A stretch of DNA of 64,000 bases from Caldicellulosiruptor owensensis OL (GTDB taxonomy: Bacteria; Bacillota; Thermoanaerobacteria; Caldicellulosiruptorales; Caldicellulosiruptoraceae): contig NC_014657.1 in NCBI RefSeq assembly GCF_000166335.1, positions 302,501-366,500 on the forward strand. Reading direction: 5' to 3'. A model generated the notes under the pieces. The model saw nothing but the letters and a program-made list of their open reading frames with translations, had not been told where the DNA came from and did no database searches. The position numbers and the translations under genes were made by a program. Of the stretch, positions 1-11,429 are shown piece by piece (the first letter of the stretch is position 1; every line of letters starts with the position of its first letter).

Positions 1-2603
<2,603 letters not shown>

Positions 2604-2675
2604 AAGAAGAGCTTTCTCCCTATTCACTTGTGAGGCTGCTTAAAAAAGGTGCTAAAAAAGATGAAGACAGGTAAC

Positions 2676-2797
<122 letters not shown>

Positions 2798-3286
2798 TTT
2801 GTTTTTGTCCGAATGTTAAAAAAATAACAAGCAGGCTGAAAACAAAAAATGCAAATGTTTAGCTACAACTCCTTTTTAGCAAATTAAAACAATAAAAAAC
2901 CGGGACGTGTTCGTACTCCGCTCTCTTTTTAACTTTCCTTCTGGTTTCTATTTTTATTTAGCCGTTTGCAAAATGCATAAAGGTATAAACAATAAAATGG
3001 AAGCAGAGTAATAAAGAACAAGAAAAATGAGGAGCATTTGCACCAATAGTTACCAAAGACAACATTATCAACAATAAAAGAGCAGGCCAAAGAACTGGTA
3101 AATAATACTAAAAGCAAAGAAGACAAAACTATCTCAAACCCTTTTAGAAAGTAACTTTAAAAGGGCTTTTAGAAGAGGCAATTTATATTGAATAAAAAAT
3201 GCAAATTTTTAAAAGTTGAAATCAAGTTCAAACTATGAGTTTTTTAAGTTTTTGAAGTTTTTTATAGGTAATAGATTTTTGAGACT
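2798..3286. other. Intergenic, no supported gene
   Basis: This is AT-rich DNA between the rRNA operon and a decayed transposase. The only open stretch is about 65 codons on the minus strand (2929-3126), hydrophobic, with no recognisable motif and no convincing ribosome binding site. I do not support a gene here. Confidence 0.5.
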
Positions 3287-3885
3287 TTAGGATAGCAAAA
3301 GAGAGAATAAAAATAAGGAGCATACAAATTGCAGAGAGCAAGAAGTCAGAAAAAAGAGAGAGATATGGTGGCGGGAGAACAATTTATCATGACCGAGTGA
3401 AGATTTAAGCTGGAAGATAGTTTGCTCTATAGTAACTGTTGAATGATAGAGTTTTTCGAACTGGATAGAGTTTCTGTTGATACCGGGGCAAAAGCGCAAG
3501 TTGGCATCTGGGTAGGTGTAGAACATTCTGCCCGATTTAGAAGAAGTACAGGGCTCAGGACAAGAGCAGGTGCGTTTATTATCTTTGAAAGAAGAGAGAG
3601 GGCAGCGCCACTTAATTCTTGGCGAGCGATTTTTACCCCTGCACATACCTTCACATTTGAAAGGTAGATTGAATTTATTACAAATTGGAGTACCATCTGG
3701 TGAGATAGAGACATTAGGGTCAGAGGTAGGGGTATTAGAAGTAGATTTAGAGTTTCTGGGATTTAGAGGGATAATAGCTTTTGAGAAATTGAAGTCTTTA
3801 AATAAAGTGGGATAGATGGAATATGAGTCGAGTGCACTGTCGGCGATAAAAGTAGAGAAAGAGTCATTTGAGAAGTTATAAGACT
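3287..3885 (-). pseudogene. DDE transposase remnant, C-terminal part
   Basis: Reading the minus strand from about 3885 to 3287 gives an open frame that lacks a start but resembles the C-terminal part of a DDE transposase of the IS4/IS5 superfamily type. A catalytic-aspartate-like segment FIADSALDSYSIYPTLFKDF is followed by IIPLNPRNSK, a cysteine-rich segment (CPLSSF...CSCPEPC), a FYTYPDANLR stretch, and TVTIEQTIFQLKSSLG, where the acidic residue fits the family glutamate. The N-terminal half is absent. The broken IS256-type element abuts its upstream end, so a rearrangement at this junction removed the rest. The exact family is uncertain. Confidence 0.65.
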
Positions 3886-3887
3886 TG

Positions 3888-5124
3888 TCAAGAATTTTGT
3901 GTTTCCAATTTATAACGTAAGTTGTAAAGTTGGGTTATGTTGTTGATGCATTTTCTAATACTGGGAACTCCATTTTTCCATTTTGTACGGCGTAAGTTCT
4001 CTCGCTGTAAGTAAATATTAATTTCTAAGACTTCAACAGACTGAAAGTATCCACCTGAATTTACTTCTTGCCTTTTCAATCATGCTATTTACACTTTCAA
4101 CGGCGTTTGTGGAAAAAGCTTTCTTGATTCCTCAGGGTATTTCATATGTGCAAGATAAAACTCTGCTTTTTCTGAGATTGCAGCAATAAAATCGAGGATA
4201 TTTTGCAAAGTATTCACCACAAAGTTCTTTAAATTTCAATACAGCTTCATCGAAATCAGAAGAAGAGATTTTGATTTTGTCCAAACTCTTGTTAAAAGCG
4301 AAAGCTTTATCTTTTGTCATATGTTTTCTGCTATTTCGTTGAAGGTGGACAAAAGCAAGCTCAAGGTCAGCAAGAGGATAAGCAAGTTTGACAGCATCTA
4401 TAATACCAGGGAAGTCATCGCTTATGACAATTAAAACTTCTTTAAGACCTCTTGTAATTAAGTCGTCAAATACTTTCATCCAATCAGCCTTATTTTCTTT
4501 GCCGAAGGAAGGGCAGAATACCAAAAATATCTTTTTTACCTTTCTTGGTCGATACCAAGGCAGGCATTGCAAGTAGCTTGTTTAACTTTATAATTGTCCT
4601 TAACTTCACTTTTGAATAACCGTCGATGATGAGAGCAAAAGCACTTGGGGGTAGTTCTCTTTGTTTAGGAAACTCAAGTTCATTTTTAAGATCTTCTTTG
4701 ATTTTTAGGATTTCGTTTTCGGAATAAGGAAGATTTAAGTTTTTCAAAGTTTGAACAAGGGAACGCTCAAGAATAACCATTGTGACTGAAGACATAAGCA
4801 GGTAAGCAGGTAAACTATCAACTTTTTTGTAGCGGGAAGAAGAGGATAGAAGGTCGGAAATTGGAAGTAACGTGTGCGAGGGACAGAGATTTCAAGACTT
4901 GAGGCAGGTGTTGCAAGTTTTACTTCAATAAAAACCATTGCCTTTGTCATTGTCATTTTTAGCAAGGCTACTTATCTTTCCGATAACATAAAGCAATCGA
5001 GCAAGTTTTACTTGTAGTTGCTTTAGAGCTGGGCGGTTAGGATCATCACAGGAAGCAATACATATTTAATACTTGCTTCTTTTGCCATGTTTTTAGCAGT
5101 TTCAATAATTTCGTTTTTATTCAT
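3888..5124 (-). pseudogene. IS256 (mutator) family transposase, frameshifted, copy 1
   Basis: The minus strand encodes pieces of an IS256/mutator-type transposase spread over several frames. The N-terminus starts at the ATG at 5124 and leaves frame after about 26 codons. Further pieces contain ISVPRTRYFQF (about 4890-4860), a FALIIDGYSK segment (about 4645-4615), LIVISDDFPGIIDAVKLAYP (about 4440-4380) and LELAFVHLQRN. The C-terminal end finishes ...LYNLRYKLETQNS at 3888. At least three frame changes separate these parts, so it cannot make a full enzyme. Its first ~640 nt are repeated in inverted orientation at the right end of the window. Confidence 0.85.
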
Positions 5125-5195
5125 TTTTAAGTAGCCCCCTTTGATAATTATTTCAGTACTAATTATACAGTGGACACAATTTTATTTTAACTCCC
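4548..5195 (-). repeat. Inverted duplicate of 63353-64000 (IS256-type element left part)
   Basis: This stretch is the reverse complement of 63353-64000. Coordinates sum to 68548 at every point I checked, so there are no indels across 648 nt, and the shared reading frames translate identically, including the same frameshifts. It begins with GGGAGTTAAAATAAAATTGT, probably the element end, since the flanks diverge immediately beyond. The right copy continues past the window end, so the total repeat length is unknown. Confidence 0.9.
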
Positions 5196-5233
5196 CGAAG
5201 AAGGATTACACAAACTTATTGGTGGAGGAACAT

Positions 5234-5500
5234 ATTAGATAAAATATTTAAAAAATACGAAAAGAATATTATAAGGCAAATACGTAAAACAAGAGAAATT
5301 CTTTATCATATGATGTTGATGTTTGTTATTTTAGTTGTTTTAGTAATTTTGATTATTGTGAGCAGCTTAATAAGAGTACTTCTGAAAGATTTGAAAGTAG
5401 AGTAGCTTTGGTATATAGGTGCTTTAATTGTATGTGGTTATTGTATTTACAAGTATATATCAAAAAGAGCATAAATAGTAAAATTAAAAAATATAAATGG
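5234..5500 (+). pseudogene. Degenerate copy of the small membrane protein at 5941
   Basis: Read in the frame of the ATG at about 5311, the plus strand gives SSLIRVLLKDLKVE, a TAG stop, then LWYIGALIVCGYCIYKYISKRA. This aligns directly with GSLINVVLKALKIEWLWSVA...LLGYYVYKFVSKRI of the intact gene at 5941-6192; the stop replaces the Trp codon TGG. A hydrophobic stretch (MMLMFVILVVLVILIIV) precedes it, as in the intact protein. Upstream, GGTGGAGGAACATATTAGA resembles GATGGAGGAGCATATTAAA before the intact copy, so the duplication seems to include 5' flanking DNA. Confidence 0.7.
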
Positions 5501-5940
5501 TTGTTGAATAAAAGATATAACCATGCAAGTAAACTATCCACGGGAGAAATAAAAAAATATTCCTTTGGGATAAAATTTTAAAGTAAAAAAATACAAAAGT
5601 CGCAAGAGAATTACGAAACATTTATTTTGATACCTAAACCACAAAGAGAAAATTTTCAAAGATCCTTTTTCTAATGAATAGCGGGCATAGTTCACAAAAT
5701 AAAAAATAGTATTGCAAGTTTTAGAGAAGGCAAGTAGCAGAATAAATGAAGATAGGGAATTTAGGAAAGCAAAAAGTGACAGTACAAAAGCCCGGCTCAT
5801 TATTATTTTACAAAAGGGATATCTGTAATGGAAGAAAAATATTTATTTGATATAAGAGAAGTACTGGGTAGCAATAATAGTTCCAGACACTTGATGGAGG
5901 AGCATATTAAAATGTAGATAAAAAAGGAAGGGAAAATGTC
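5501..5940. other. Decayed intergenic DNA
   Basis: No intact gene is supported. A 30-codon plus-strand frame at 5828-5917 follows a weak ribosome binding site but has no recognisable family. The long minus-strand frame at 5534-5800 looks like a low-complexity hydrophobic shadow. The stretch probably represents remains of the DNA duplicated with the small membrane-protein gene. Confidence 0.4.
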
Positions 5941-6192
5941 ATGAGTAAAAAATTCAAGGCAAAGGATATTCTTTTTCAAATATCCATAGTATTTATTATT
6001 TTTCTAACTATTTTGGCAGGGTTTATCGTTGTACCTGTTTTGGGCAGTTTAATAAATGTAGTACTAAAAGCCTTAAAAATTGAATGGCTTTGGTCAGTAG
6101 CTGCTTTTGGGTTGCTGGGTTATTATGTTTACAAATTCGTATCAAAGAGAATAAATAACAGAAAACCAAGGAAAGAAGGGAGGCAAGATTGA
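5941..6192 (+). CDS. Small two-helix membrane protein, unknown function
   Basis: This encodes 83 residues. I do not recognise the family. Two hydrophobic segments are visible, about residues 11-40 and 50-66, flanked by a basic N-terminus (MSKKFKAKD) and a strongly basic C-tail (KRINNRKPRK), consistent with a small integral membrane protein with both ends in the cytoplasm. AAGGAAGGG lies about 9 nt before the ATG. A decayed paralogue lies 440 nt upstream, and a second small gene follows, apparently co-transcribed. Confidence 0.65.
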   Translation: MSKKFKAKDILFQISIVFIIFLTILAGFIVVPVLGSLINVVLKALKIEWLWSVAAFGLLGYYVYKFVSKRINNRKPRKEGRQD

Positions 6193-6523
6193 AATTGTTA
6201 CAATTTATTCTTGTAATGGTTTGGACGGAAATTATCAACCAGTGAATATAAAAAAGGTGTTCAGTGAAGTAGATGACTTTATAATTGTATGGTGTCAGGC
6301 TAAGAATATTAAAAAGGAAAGCCAAGTGTCAATGGAATGGTATAATCCAGAAGGAAAACTTGTATTTACAATAAACATTGATGTAAAGCCTACAAACCAA
6401 GAACATCCTTATAGATATTTTTGGAGTGTTATGAGGTATAATTTTATAAATACAGTCAAAGGTAAAGTGTTTGGTGTATGGAAAGTAAAAATAAAACCTT
6501 TGAAGAAAGGGGTGCGTAAATAA
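6188..6523 (+). CDS. Hypothetical protein, unusual or lost start codon
   Basis: The frame encodes a soluble-looking, beta-rich protein of 100 residues if it starts at the TTG at 6221, or 111 if it starts at an ATT at 6188. AAGAAGGGAGG lies immediately before the ATT and is the only good ribosome binding site, so either a rare ATT start or loss of the normal start is implied. In the ATT reading the protein begins xEIVTIYSCNGLDGNYQPVN. It contains WYNPEGKLVFT and FGVWKVKI segments suggestive of an Ig-like fold, but I recognise no family. It overlaps the end of the small membrane gene, suggesting one operon. Confidence 0.5.
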   Translation: MEIVTIYSCNGLDGNYQPVNIKKVFSEVDDFIIVWCQAKNIKKESQVSMEWYNPEGKLVFTINIDVKPTNQEHPYRYFWSVMRYNFINTVKGKVFGVWKVKIKPLKKGVRK

Positions 6524-6587
6524 TTTTAATAATATGATTTTGTCCTTTTGGATTCAATACTACAAGAAGTACTTTTCTAAATCTCAA

Positions 6588-6616
6588 TTGCAAATAAACC
6601 TAAAAAAATCTATAAT
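6588..6616 (+). promoter_or_regulatory. Putative SigA-type promoter of the zapA operon
   Basis: TTGCAA at 6588-6593 and TATAAT at 6611-6616 are separated by 17 nt, about 40 nt before the zapA start. The next eight genes follow with little or no spacing, so this may drive the run to 16097. Confidence 0.6.
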
Positions 6617-6658
6617 ATAGTTAACAACACTTTCAAAGCTTTTTAAGGATGTATGCCG

Positions 6659-7132
6659 ATGGATGAAAATATCAGGAGAGAAGATAATTTGAAGAGAATT
6701 GAAGTAAAGATTGCGGGTATGAATTATGTATTGAAAACTGACGAAGATGAAGAGTACATAATGAAGATTGCAAATTATATAAACAAGAAGATGACTGAGG
6801 TTGTGGCTAATGAGCCGCAGCTTTCTACATCTCTTTCGGCAATGCTCACAGCCTTTTTGGTGGCAGACGAGTATTTTAAGCATCTTTTAGAATGTGATGA
6901 GAAGCTTTCAAAGGTGGCTGTAGAAAGTGAGAAATATCAAAAAGAGGTTGAGGAATATAAAGAGAAATTAAAAGAGGCAGAGGAAAAGCTCTTGCAGCAA
7001 AATCAAGATATTGAAAAGTTAAATGAAATTATTCAAAATCTTAACCAAGAACTTGAAAAGACAAAACAGGAACTTGAAAAGACCAAAAAAGAACTTGATG
7101 ATTTCATAAACGCATTTGACGGTGATAGGTAA
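6659..7132 (+). CDS. zapA: Cell division protein ZapA-like
   Basis: The product matches the ZapA family, which binds FtsZ and promotes Z-ring bundling at midcell. The ZapA domain occupies about residues 8-95 (KRIEVKIAGMNYVLKTDEDE, then a YINKKM helix and the LTAFLVADEYF segment). A long charged coiled coil fills residues ~90-150 (repeated QELEKTKQELEKTKKEL heptads), longer than in the classical ~100-residue ZapA. An upstream in-frame ATG exists at 6653, but AAGGAT sits about 8 nt before 6659, so I prefer the shorter start (157 aa). The following gene begins at its stop. Confidence 0.85.
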   Translation: MDENIRREDNLKRIEVKIAGMNYVLKTDEDEEYIMKIANYINKKMTEVVANEPQLSTSLSAMLTAFLVADEYFKHLLECDEKLSKVAVESEKYQKEVEEYKEKLKEAEEKLLQQNQDIEKLNEIIQNLNQELEKTKQELEKTKKELDDFINAFDGDR

Positions 7133-7133
7133 A

Positions 7134-8015
7134 ATGAAAATACTATTTATATTCTTAGACGGTGTTGGAAAAGGGGAGAAAAATGAACACAACCCCTTTT
7201 TTTATTATCATCCAAAAGCATATGACATCTTTTTAAAAGAGGGCAATGTCCTGTTTTTGGATGCAACACTTAGTGTTGAAGGTCTGCCACAAAGTGCCAC
7301 AGGCCAGGTTACAATCTATTCAGGTATAAATGCGGCAAAAGAGGTGGGGTTTCATATTAACGGGCAGATTACCCCAAGCCTCAAGAGAATAATTGAAAGA
7401 CAAAATATTTTTACTACTCTTTTGCACCATGGCTTTAAAGTAGACTTTGCAAATGTTTACAGAAACGAGTATTTGCAAAAGCTGTTAAATGACAAGAATT
7501 TTAAGATGTCTGTAACAAGCTACATGACCTTGATATCAGGAATAAAATTTAAAACAGTGGAAGACCTTTTAAGAGGTGAAGGGGTTTATTTTGACATCAC
7601 AAACCATGTTTTAATTGAAAGTGGATATGATGTACCGGTGTTTTCAGCTGAAAAGGCAGCTGAAAATCTTTTGAATGTGTTACACAAAAATGATTTTGTC
7701 CTGTTTGAACATTTTAAAACAGACATTGTAGGGCACTCATGTGATATGGAAAAAGCTTTAGAACTTATAAAGCTTTTAGATGAGTTTATACTGTGCCTAA
7801 TTGAAAATCTTCCAGAGGATGCTTGTCTTATTGTGACATCTGACCATGGCAATATAGAGGATTTGTCAACAAAGACACATACAAAAAATAAGGTGCCTTT
7901 TTTAGTGTATGGGAACAAAAAAGAAATCTTTAAATTAGAATCAATTGACCAGATTTATAAAATTATTTTGAAATACTTTGAAAAAGAAGTACAGAGGGAT
8001 GACAAAGAAAGATGA
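7134..8015 (+). CDS. Alkaline phosphatase superfamily metalloenzyme (phosphoglycerate mutase-like)
   Basis: The 293-residue protein resembles 2,3-bisphosphoglycerate-independent phosphoglycerate mutase and phosphopentomutase-type enzymes. It starts with the metal-binding motif FIFLDGVGKG, has a nucleophile region LPQSATGQVT around residues 44-55, and ends with the metal ligand motif TSDHGN near residue 236, followed by TKTHTKNKVPFLVYG. It is shorter than full iPGM (~510 aa), so the substrate is unknown. I chose the ATG at 7134 (AGGT just upstream) over the TTG at 7116 inside zapA. Its stop overlaps the next start (ATGA). Confidence 0.75.
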   Translation: MKILFIFLDGVGKGEKNEHNPFFYYHPKAYDIFLKEGNVLFLDATLSVEGLPQSATGQVTIYSGINAAKEVGFHINGQITPSLKRIIERQNIFTTLLHHGFKVDFANVYRNEYLQKLLNDKNFKMSVTSYMTLISGIKFKTVEDLLRGEGVYFDITNHVLIESGYDVPVFSAEKAAENLLNVLHKNDFVLFEHFKTDIVGHSCDMEKALELIKLLDEFILCLIENLPEDACLIVTSDHGNIEDLSTKTHTKNKVPFLVYGNKKEIFKLESIDQIYKIILKYFEKEVQRDDKER

Positions 8016-10315
8016 AAAAGGTAGAGTTATTATCCCCGGCAGGCGGGTTTGAAGAACTTGTTGCAGCAGTCAAAGCTGGGGCTGACAGCGTGTATGTTGG
8101 TGCAAGAGAGTTTTCAGCAAGGGCATATGCAAAGAACTTTTCAGAAGATGAGCTTAGAAAAGCTATAGATTTTTGCCATGAGCGTGGGAAAAAGATATAT
8201 CTTGCAATAAACACCCTGATTTACAATGATGAAATGCACAAAGCTGTAAATCTTGTAGAATTTGCTTACAAGGAAGGAATTGATGCTGTAATTGTGCAGG
8301 ACTTAGGTCTTCTCTTTATTATTTTAAAAGAGTTTCCAGGTATGCCTGTTCATGCAAGCACCCAGATGACAGTTCATAACTGTGCTCAGGTAAAGTTTTT
8401 AGAGAACTTGGGGGTAAAGAGAGTTATACTCTCAAGAGAGCTATCCATAGATGAGATAAAAAACATAAGACAGCAAAGCAGTATTGAACTTGAAGTATTT
8501 GTACATGGGGCTTTATGTGTTTCATATTCTGGTCAATGTCTGTTTTCAAGCATTCTTTTTAAAAGAAGCGGCAATCGCGGCCAGTGTGCTCAAGTTTGCA
8601 GGCTTTATTATAAGTTCTTAGACAAGAAGAAAAAAGAAATTGATGAAGGTTTCCTTCTTTCGCCAAAAGACATTTGTCTTTTGGAAAACATAGATAAGCT
8701 AATCAAAGCAGGAGTTGACTCTTTCAAGATAGAGGGGAGATTAAAGGACCAGTATTATGTGTACACTGTGAGCTCAATCTATAGAAAATATATTGATATG
8801 TATTACGAGAAAGGCAAAATAACAATCGAGAGCGCTGATAGGCAAAAACTCTTGCTTGTTTTTAATAGGGGGAATTTCTGCTCTGGATATTTAGAAAATG
8901 CTGATATAGATAGAATAATCTTTAAACCTGCGCCTAACAATACAGGCCTTTTTATTGGAAAATTCTATTTTGAGAATGAAAAACTTTTTTTGCAGACTTC
9001 ATATAACCTTTCAAACGGCGATGTAATTTCTTTTAGAAACAAAAATTTTGAAGAGATTCTTCTTGAAATAAATAACAATATTATCAAGAAAGATGACAAA
9101 AGATTTGAGGTAAAAGTTGATTTTGAAAGAAAAAAGAAATTGAAAGAATTTTCACAGGGTCAGGTGTTTATTGTAAGAAGCAAAGAACATGAAAAAGAGA
9201 TAGAAAAAGAGCTGAAGATTGATAAAAAATTTAGGAAGGTTGATTTCAAGGTATGGATAGAAAAAGGAAAGAGAATAAAAGCTTTAGCCCTGTGCGATGG
9301 ATTTGAGGTAGAAGAAGAGGGAGAAGTTGCTCAGCACGCAAAAGAGAAAGAGGTTACATCTGAGGCTGTAATCAGCAGCTTTTCAAAACTTGGTGGAACA
9401 ATTTTTGAGATGGGAGATTTTGATGTGCATATTGAAGACGGCTGTTTTGTGAAAGTTTCAGAATTAAACCGTCTGAGAAAGCTTTTGATAGAAAAACTTT
9501 CTCAAAGAATAATTAGCTCTTACAAGAAAGAGCTAAACCAAGATATTGAAATTTCAAGGTATCTTGGAGATTGTTGTGTACGGTCATTTGACAGGAACCA
9601 CAGGTTTTCTTTTATGGTGGACTCTATCTGGCAACTTGAAAAGCTCAAAAAGTGGTGTGAGGCACACAATCTTTCAAACTATGAAATCTACGTGCCTTAC
9701 AATGTAATTTTTGATATGAAGACAGATGACAACATGGTTGTTTATCTTGACAGGATAACACACGATGAAGATTTGAAAAGGGTTGAGGTTGAGAAGATAA
9801 AAGAAAAGGGTATAAAGAAGGTTTTGGTGAGGAATTTTGGACAGTATGAGATTTTAAAGCACCACTTTGAAATTTATTTTGATTTTAGTTTGAACACAAT
9901 AAACTCTGCCTCATTAAGATTTTTAGAGCAACTTAATTGTAAAAGAATCTGTCTTTCTGTTGAACTATCTAAAACAAGAATTGCAGAAATCTACACGAGT
10001 GCACAAAAAAGTGAAATAGAGATAATTATCTTTGGCAGAATTCCACTTATGATAAACAGACTCAAATTTTTCGAAAGAGGAGAGTATTTACAGGACCGAA
10101 AAGGAGAACTTTTGAAACTTATAAAAACCCAGAGCGATAAAAACGAAGTCTTAAATCCGGCGTTTTTGTATATACACGATAAGGATGTGCCAGCTGATGT
10201 GTTAAGGTTTGACTTTACAGGTGCAACTGAAAACGAAATGATAAAAGTGCTGGAAGGATATTTTGATGAGAAAGAGATTGATCTAAAAATTACAAAGGGG
10301 TATTATTTGTCATGA
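8012..10315 (+). CDS. Peptidase U32 family protein with DUF3656-type C-terminus (RlhA-like)
   Basis: The 767-residue product begins with the U32 signature LLSPAGGFEELVAAVKAGAD and AREFSARAYAKNF. A conserved cysteine cluster follows at about residues 169-198 (CVSYSGQC, then NRGQCAQVCR). The long C-terminal part matches the extended U32 proteins. The family member RlhA takes part in hydroxylation of 23S rRNA C2501, and others act in tRNA or ubiquinone hydroxylation; classical collagenase activity is doubtful. The cysteines may bind an Fe-S cluster (inference). It overlaps the previous and following genes by 4 nt, so translational coupling is likely. Confidence 0.85.
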   Translation: MKKVELLSPAGGFEELVAAVKAGADSVYVGAREFSARAYAKNFSEDELRKAIDFCHERGKKIYLAINTLIYNDEMHKAVNLVEFAYKEGIDAVIVQDLGLLFIILKEFPGMPVHASTQMTVHNCAQVKFLENLGVKRVILSRELSIDEIKNIRQQSSIELEVFVHGALCVSYSGQCLFSSILFKRSGNRGQCAQVCRLYYKFLDKKKKEIDEGFLLSPKDICLLENIDKLIKAGVDSFKIEGRLKDQYYVYTVSSIYRKYIDMYYEKGKITIESADRQKLLLVFNRGNFCSGYLENADIDRIIFKPAPNNTGLFIGKFYFENEKLFLQTSYNLSNGDVISFRNKNFEEILLEINNNIIKKDDKRFEVKVDFERKKKLKEFSQGQVFIVRSKEHEKEIEKELKIDKKFRKVDFKVWIEKGKRIKALALCDGFEVEEEGEVAQHAKEKEVTSEAVISSFSKLGGTIFEMGDFDVHIEDGCFVKVSELNRLRKLLIEKLSQRIISSYKKELNQDIEISRYLGDCCVRSFDRNHRFSFMVDSIWQLEKLKKWCEAHNLSNYEIYVPYNVIFDMKTDDNMVVYLDRITHDEDLKRVEVEKIKEKGIKKVLVRNFGQYEILKHHFEIYFDFSLNTINSASLRFLEQLNCKRICLSVELSKTRIAEIYTSAQKSEIEIIIFGRIPLMINRLKFFERGEYLQDRKGELLKLIKTQSDKNEVLNPAFLYIHDKDVPADVLRFDFTGATENEMIKVLEGYFDEKEIDLKITKGYYLS

Positions 10316-11427
10316 TGAGGGAGTTTACAAAAAACCGGTTTGTGGTTACCATGATTTATGTTATCCTAATTAGCGCATTTATATTTTCATGTGTGTATTT
10401 AATCAAGACATTTGACCTTTTCGTGAGGTTTGTGATAAAAGCTTTCATTCCGGTTATTGTTGGACTTTTAATTGCAGAGGTGTCTGAACCGCTTTTAAAA
10501 TACCTGGAAAAAAGAAAAGTAAGCAGAACAATCTCTGCAATTTTTATACTGATTGTTTTGAACCTAATACTTGGTTTTATGCTTGCAGAGGGCATATATA
10601 TTCTTGTAAATGAATGCATGAGTTTAGTTACAAGCCTTCAGAACATAGATTATGACAAGATCTACCAGACTTTGGACAAGCTCTTTGCAAGTGTCAAAAA
10701 TATATATTCAGGTCTGCCAGGACCAATTATAAATTTCATTCAATCTGGTGTTGATGAGCTCACAAATGTCCTCAACCAGATTGCCACGATGAGTTTGAAG
10801 GTGATAAAGGTAATACCCGCAACTTTAAAGGGTATCACAGTGTGGTTTTTTTCTGTGCTGTCAAGCTTTTTCTTTATGCGCGACAGGCATAGAATGAGAG
10901 CATGGCTAATTCAGAATTTTTCAGCCCAGCTTTACAAAGAAATTTCATCAATTGTTTTTAAAGTTATAGATTCTGTTGTAGATTATGCAAAATCTCAAAT
11001 AATTTTGTCGGCTTTGATGTTTCTCTCAGGCCTTATAGGACTTTCGATAATAAAAGCGCCTTACTTTTTGGTGGTAAGCCTTCTTCTGGGGCTACTGAGC
11101 ATAATTCCAATCATAGGATCAGGCATAATATTGCTTCCATGGATAGCTGGCAGTTTTATAGCTGGGGACACTAATTTTGGGATAAAACTTTTGGTTGTTT
11201 ATCTCATAATCTTAGGTCTTCGCGAGTTTGCGTCTATCAAGATTGTTGCAAGTCAGGTAGGGATTTCTACCTTTACAACACTTGTTTCTATCTATGCAGG
11301 TGTTGAAGTGTTTGGTGCATGGGGATTTGTGATAGGGCCGCTTCTGGTTGTGTTTTTGAAAGCAGTTTATGAGACAGGTGCAATTAAAAAGATAAGAGAG
11401 AATCTTTTTATGCCAAAAAAGGAGTGA
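10312..11427 (+). CDS. AI-2E/YtvI-type permease
   Basis: This is a 371-residue multispanning membrane protein of the AI-2E transporter superfamily. About seven or eight hydrophobic helices are visible: two near the N-terminus (YVILISAFIFSCVYLI; AFIPVIVGLLIAEV), one near residue 80, a central soluble segment, then a cluster after residue 170 (VWFFSVLSSFFFMRD, LSALMFLSGLIGLSIIKAPY, LLLGLLSIIPIIGSGIILLP). The PIIGSG loop is characteristic. In Bacillus, YtvI is sporulation-associated. Substrate is unknown. It starts within the stop of the U32 gene. Confidence 0.85.
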   Translation: MMREFTKNRFVVTMIYVILISAFIFSCVYLIKTFDLFVRFVIKAFIPVIVGLLIAEVSEPLLKYLEKRKVSRTISAIFILIVLNLILGFMLAEGIYILVNECMSLVTSLQNIDYDKIYQTLDKLFASVKNIYSGLPGPIINFIQSGVDELTNVLNQIATMSLKVIKVIPATLKGITVWFFSVLSSFFFMRDRHRMRAWLIQNFSAQLYKEISSIVFKVIDSVVDYAKSQIILSALMFLSGLIGLSIIKAPYFLVVSLLLGLLSIIPIIGSGIILLPWIAGSFIAGDTNFGIKLLVVYLIILGLREFASIKIVASQVGISTFTTLVSIYAGVEVFGAWGFVIGPLLVVFLKAVYETGAIKKIRENLFMPKKE

Positions 11428-11429
11428 AC

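Noticed and set aside
2929-3126. Hydrophobic 65-codon minus-strand frame
   Set aside because: No ribosome binding site, no family resemblance, and located in decayed AT-rich DNA.
4388-4576. 62-codon plus-strand frame inside the IS256 remnant
   Set aside because: Antisense to the transposase pieces, which show family motifs.
5534-5800. Minus-strand 88-codon hydrophobic frame
   Set aside because: The composition follows from AT-rich purine-biased plus strand; no ribosome site and no recognisable motif.
7586-7918. 110-codon minus-strand frame
   Set aside because: Antisense to the phosphatase-superfamily gene and without supporting motifs.
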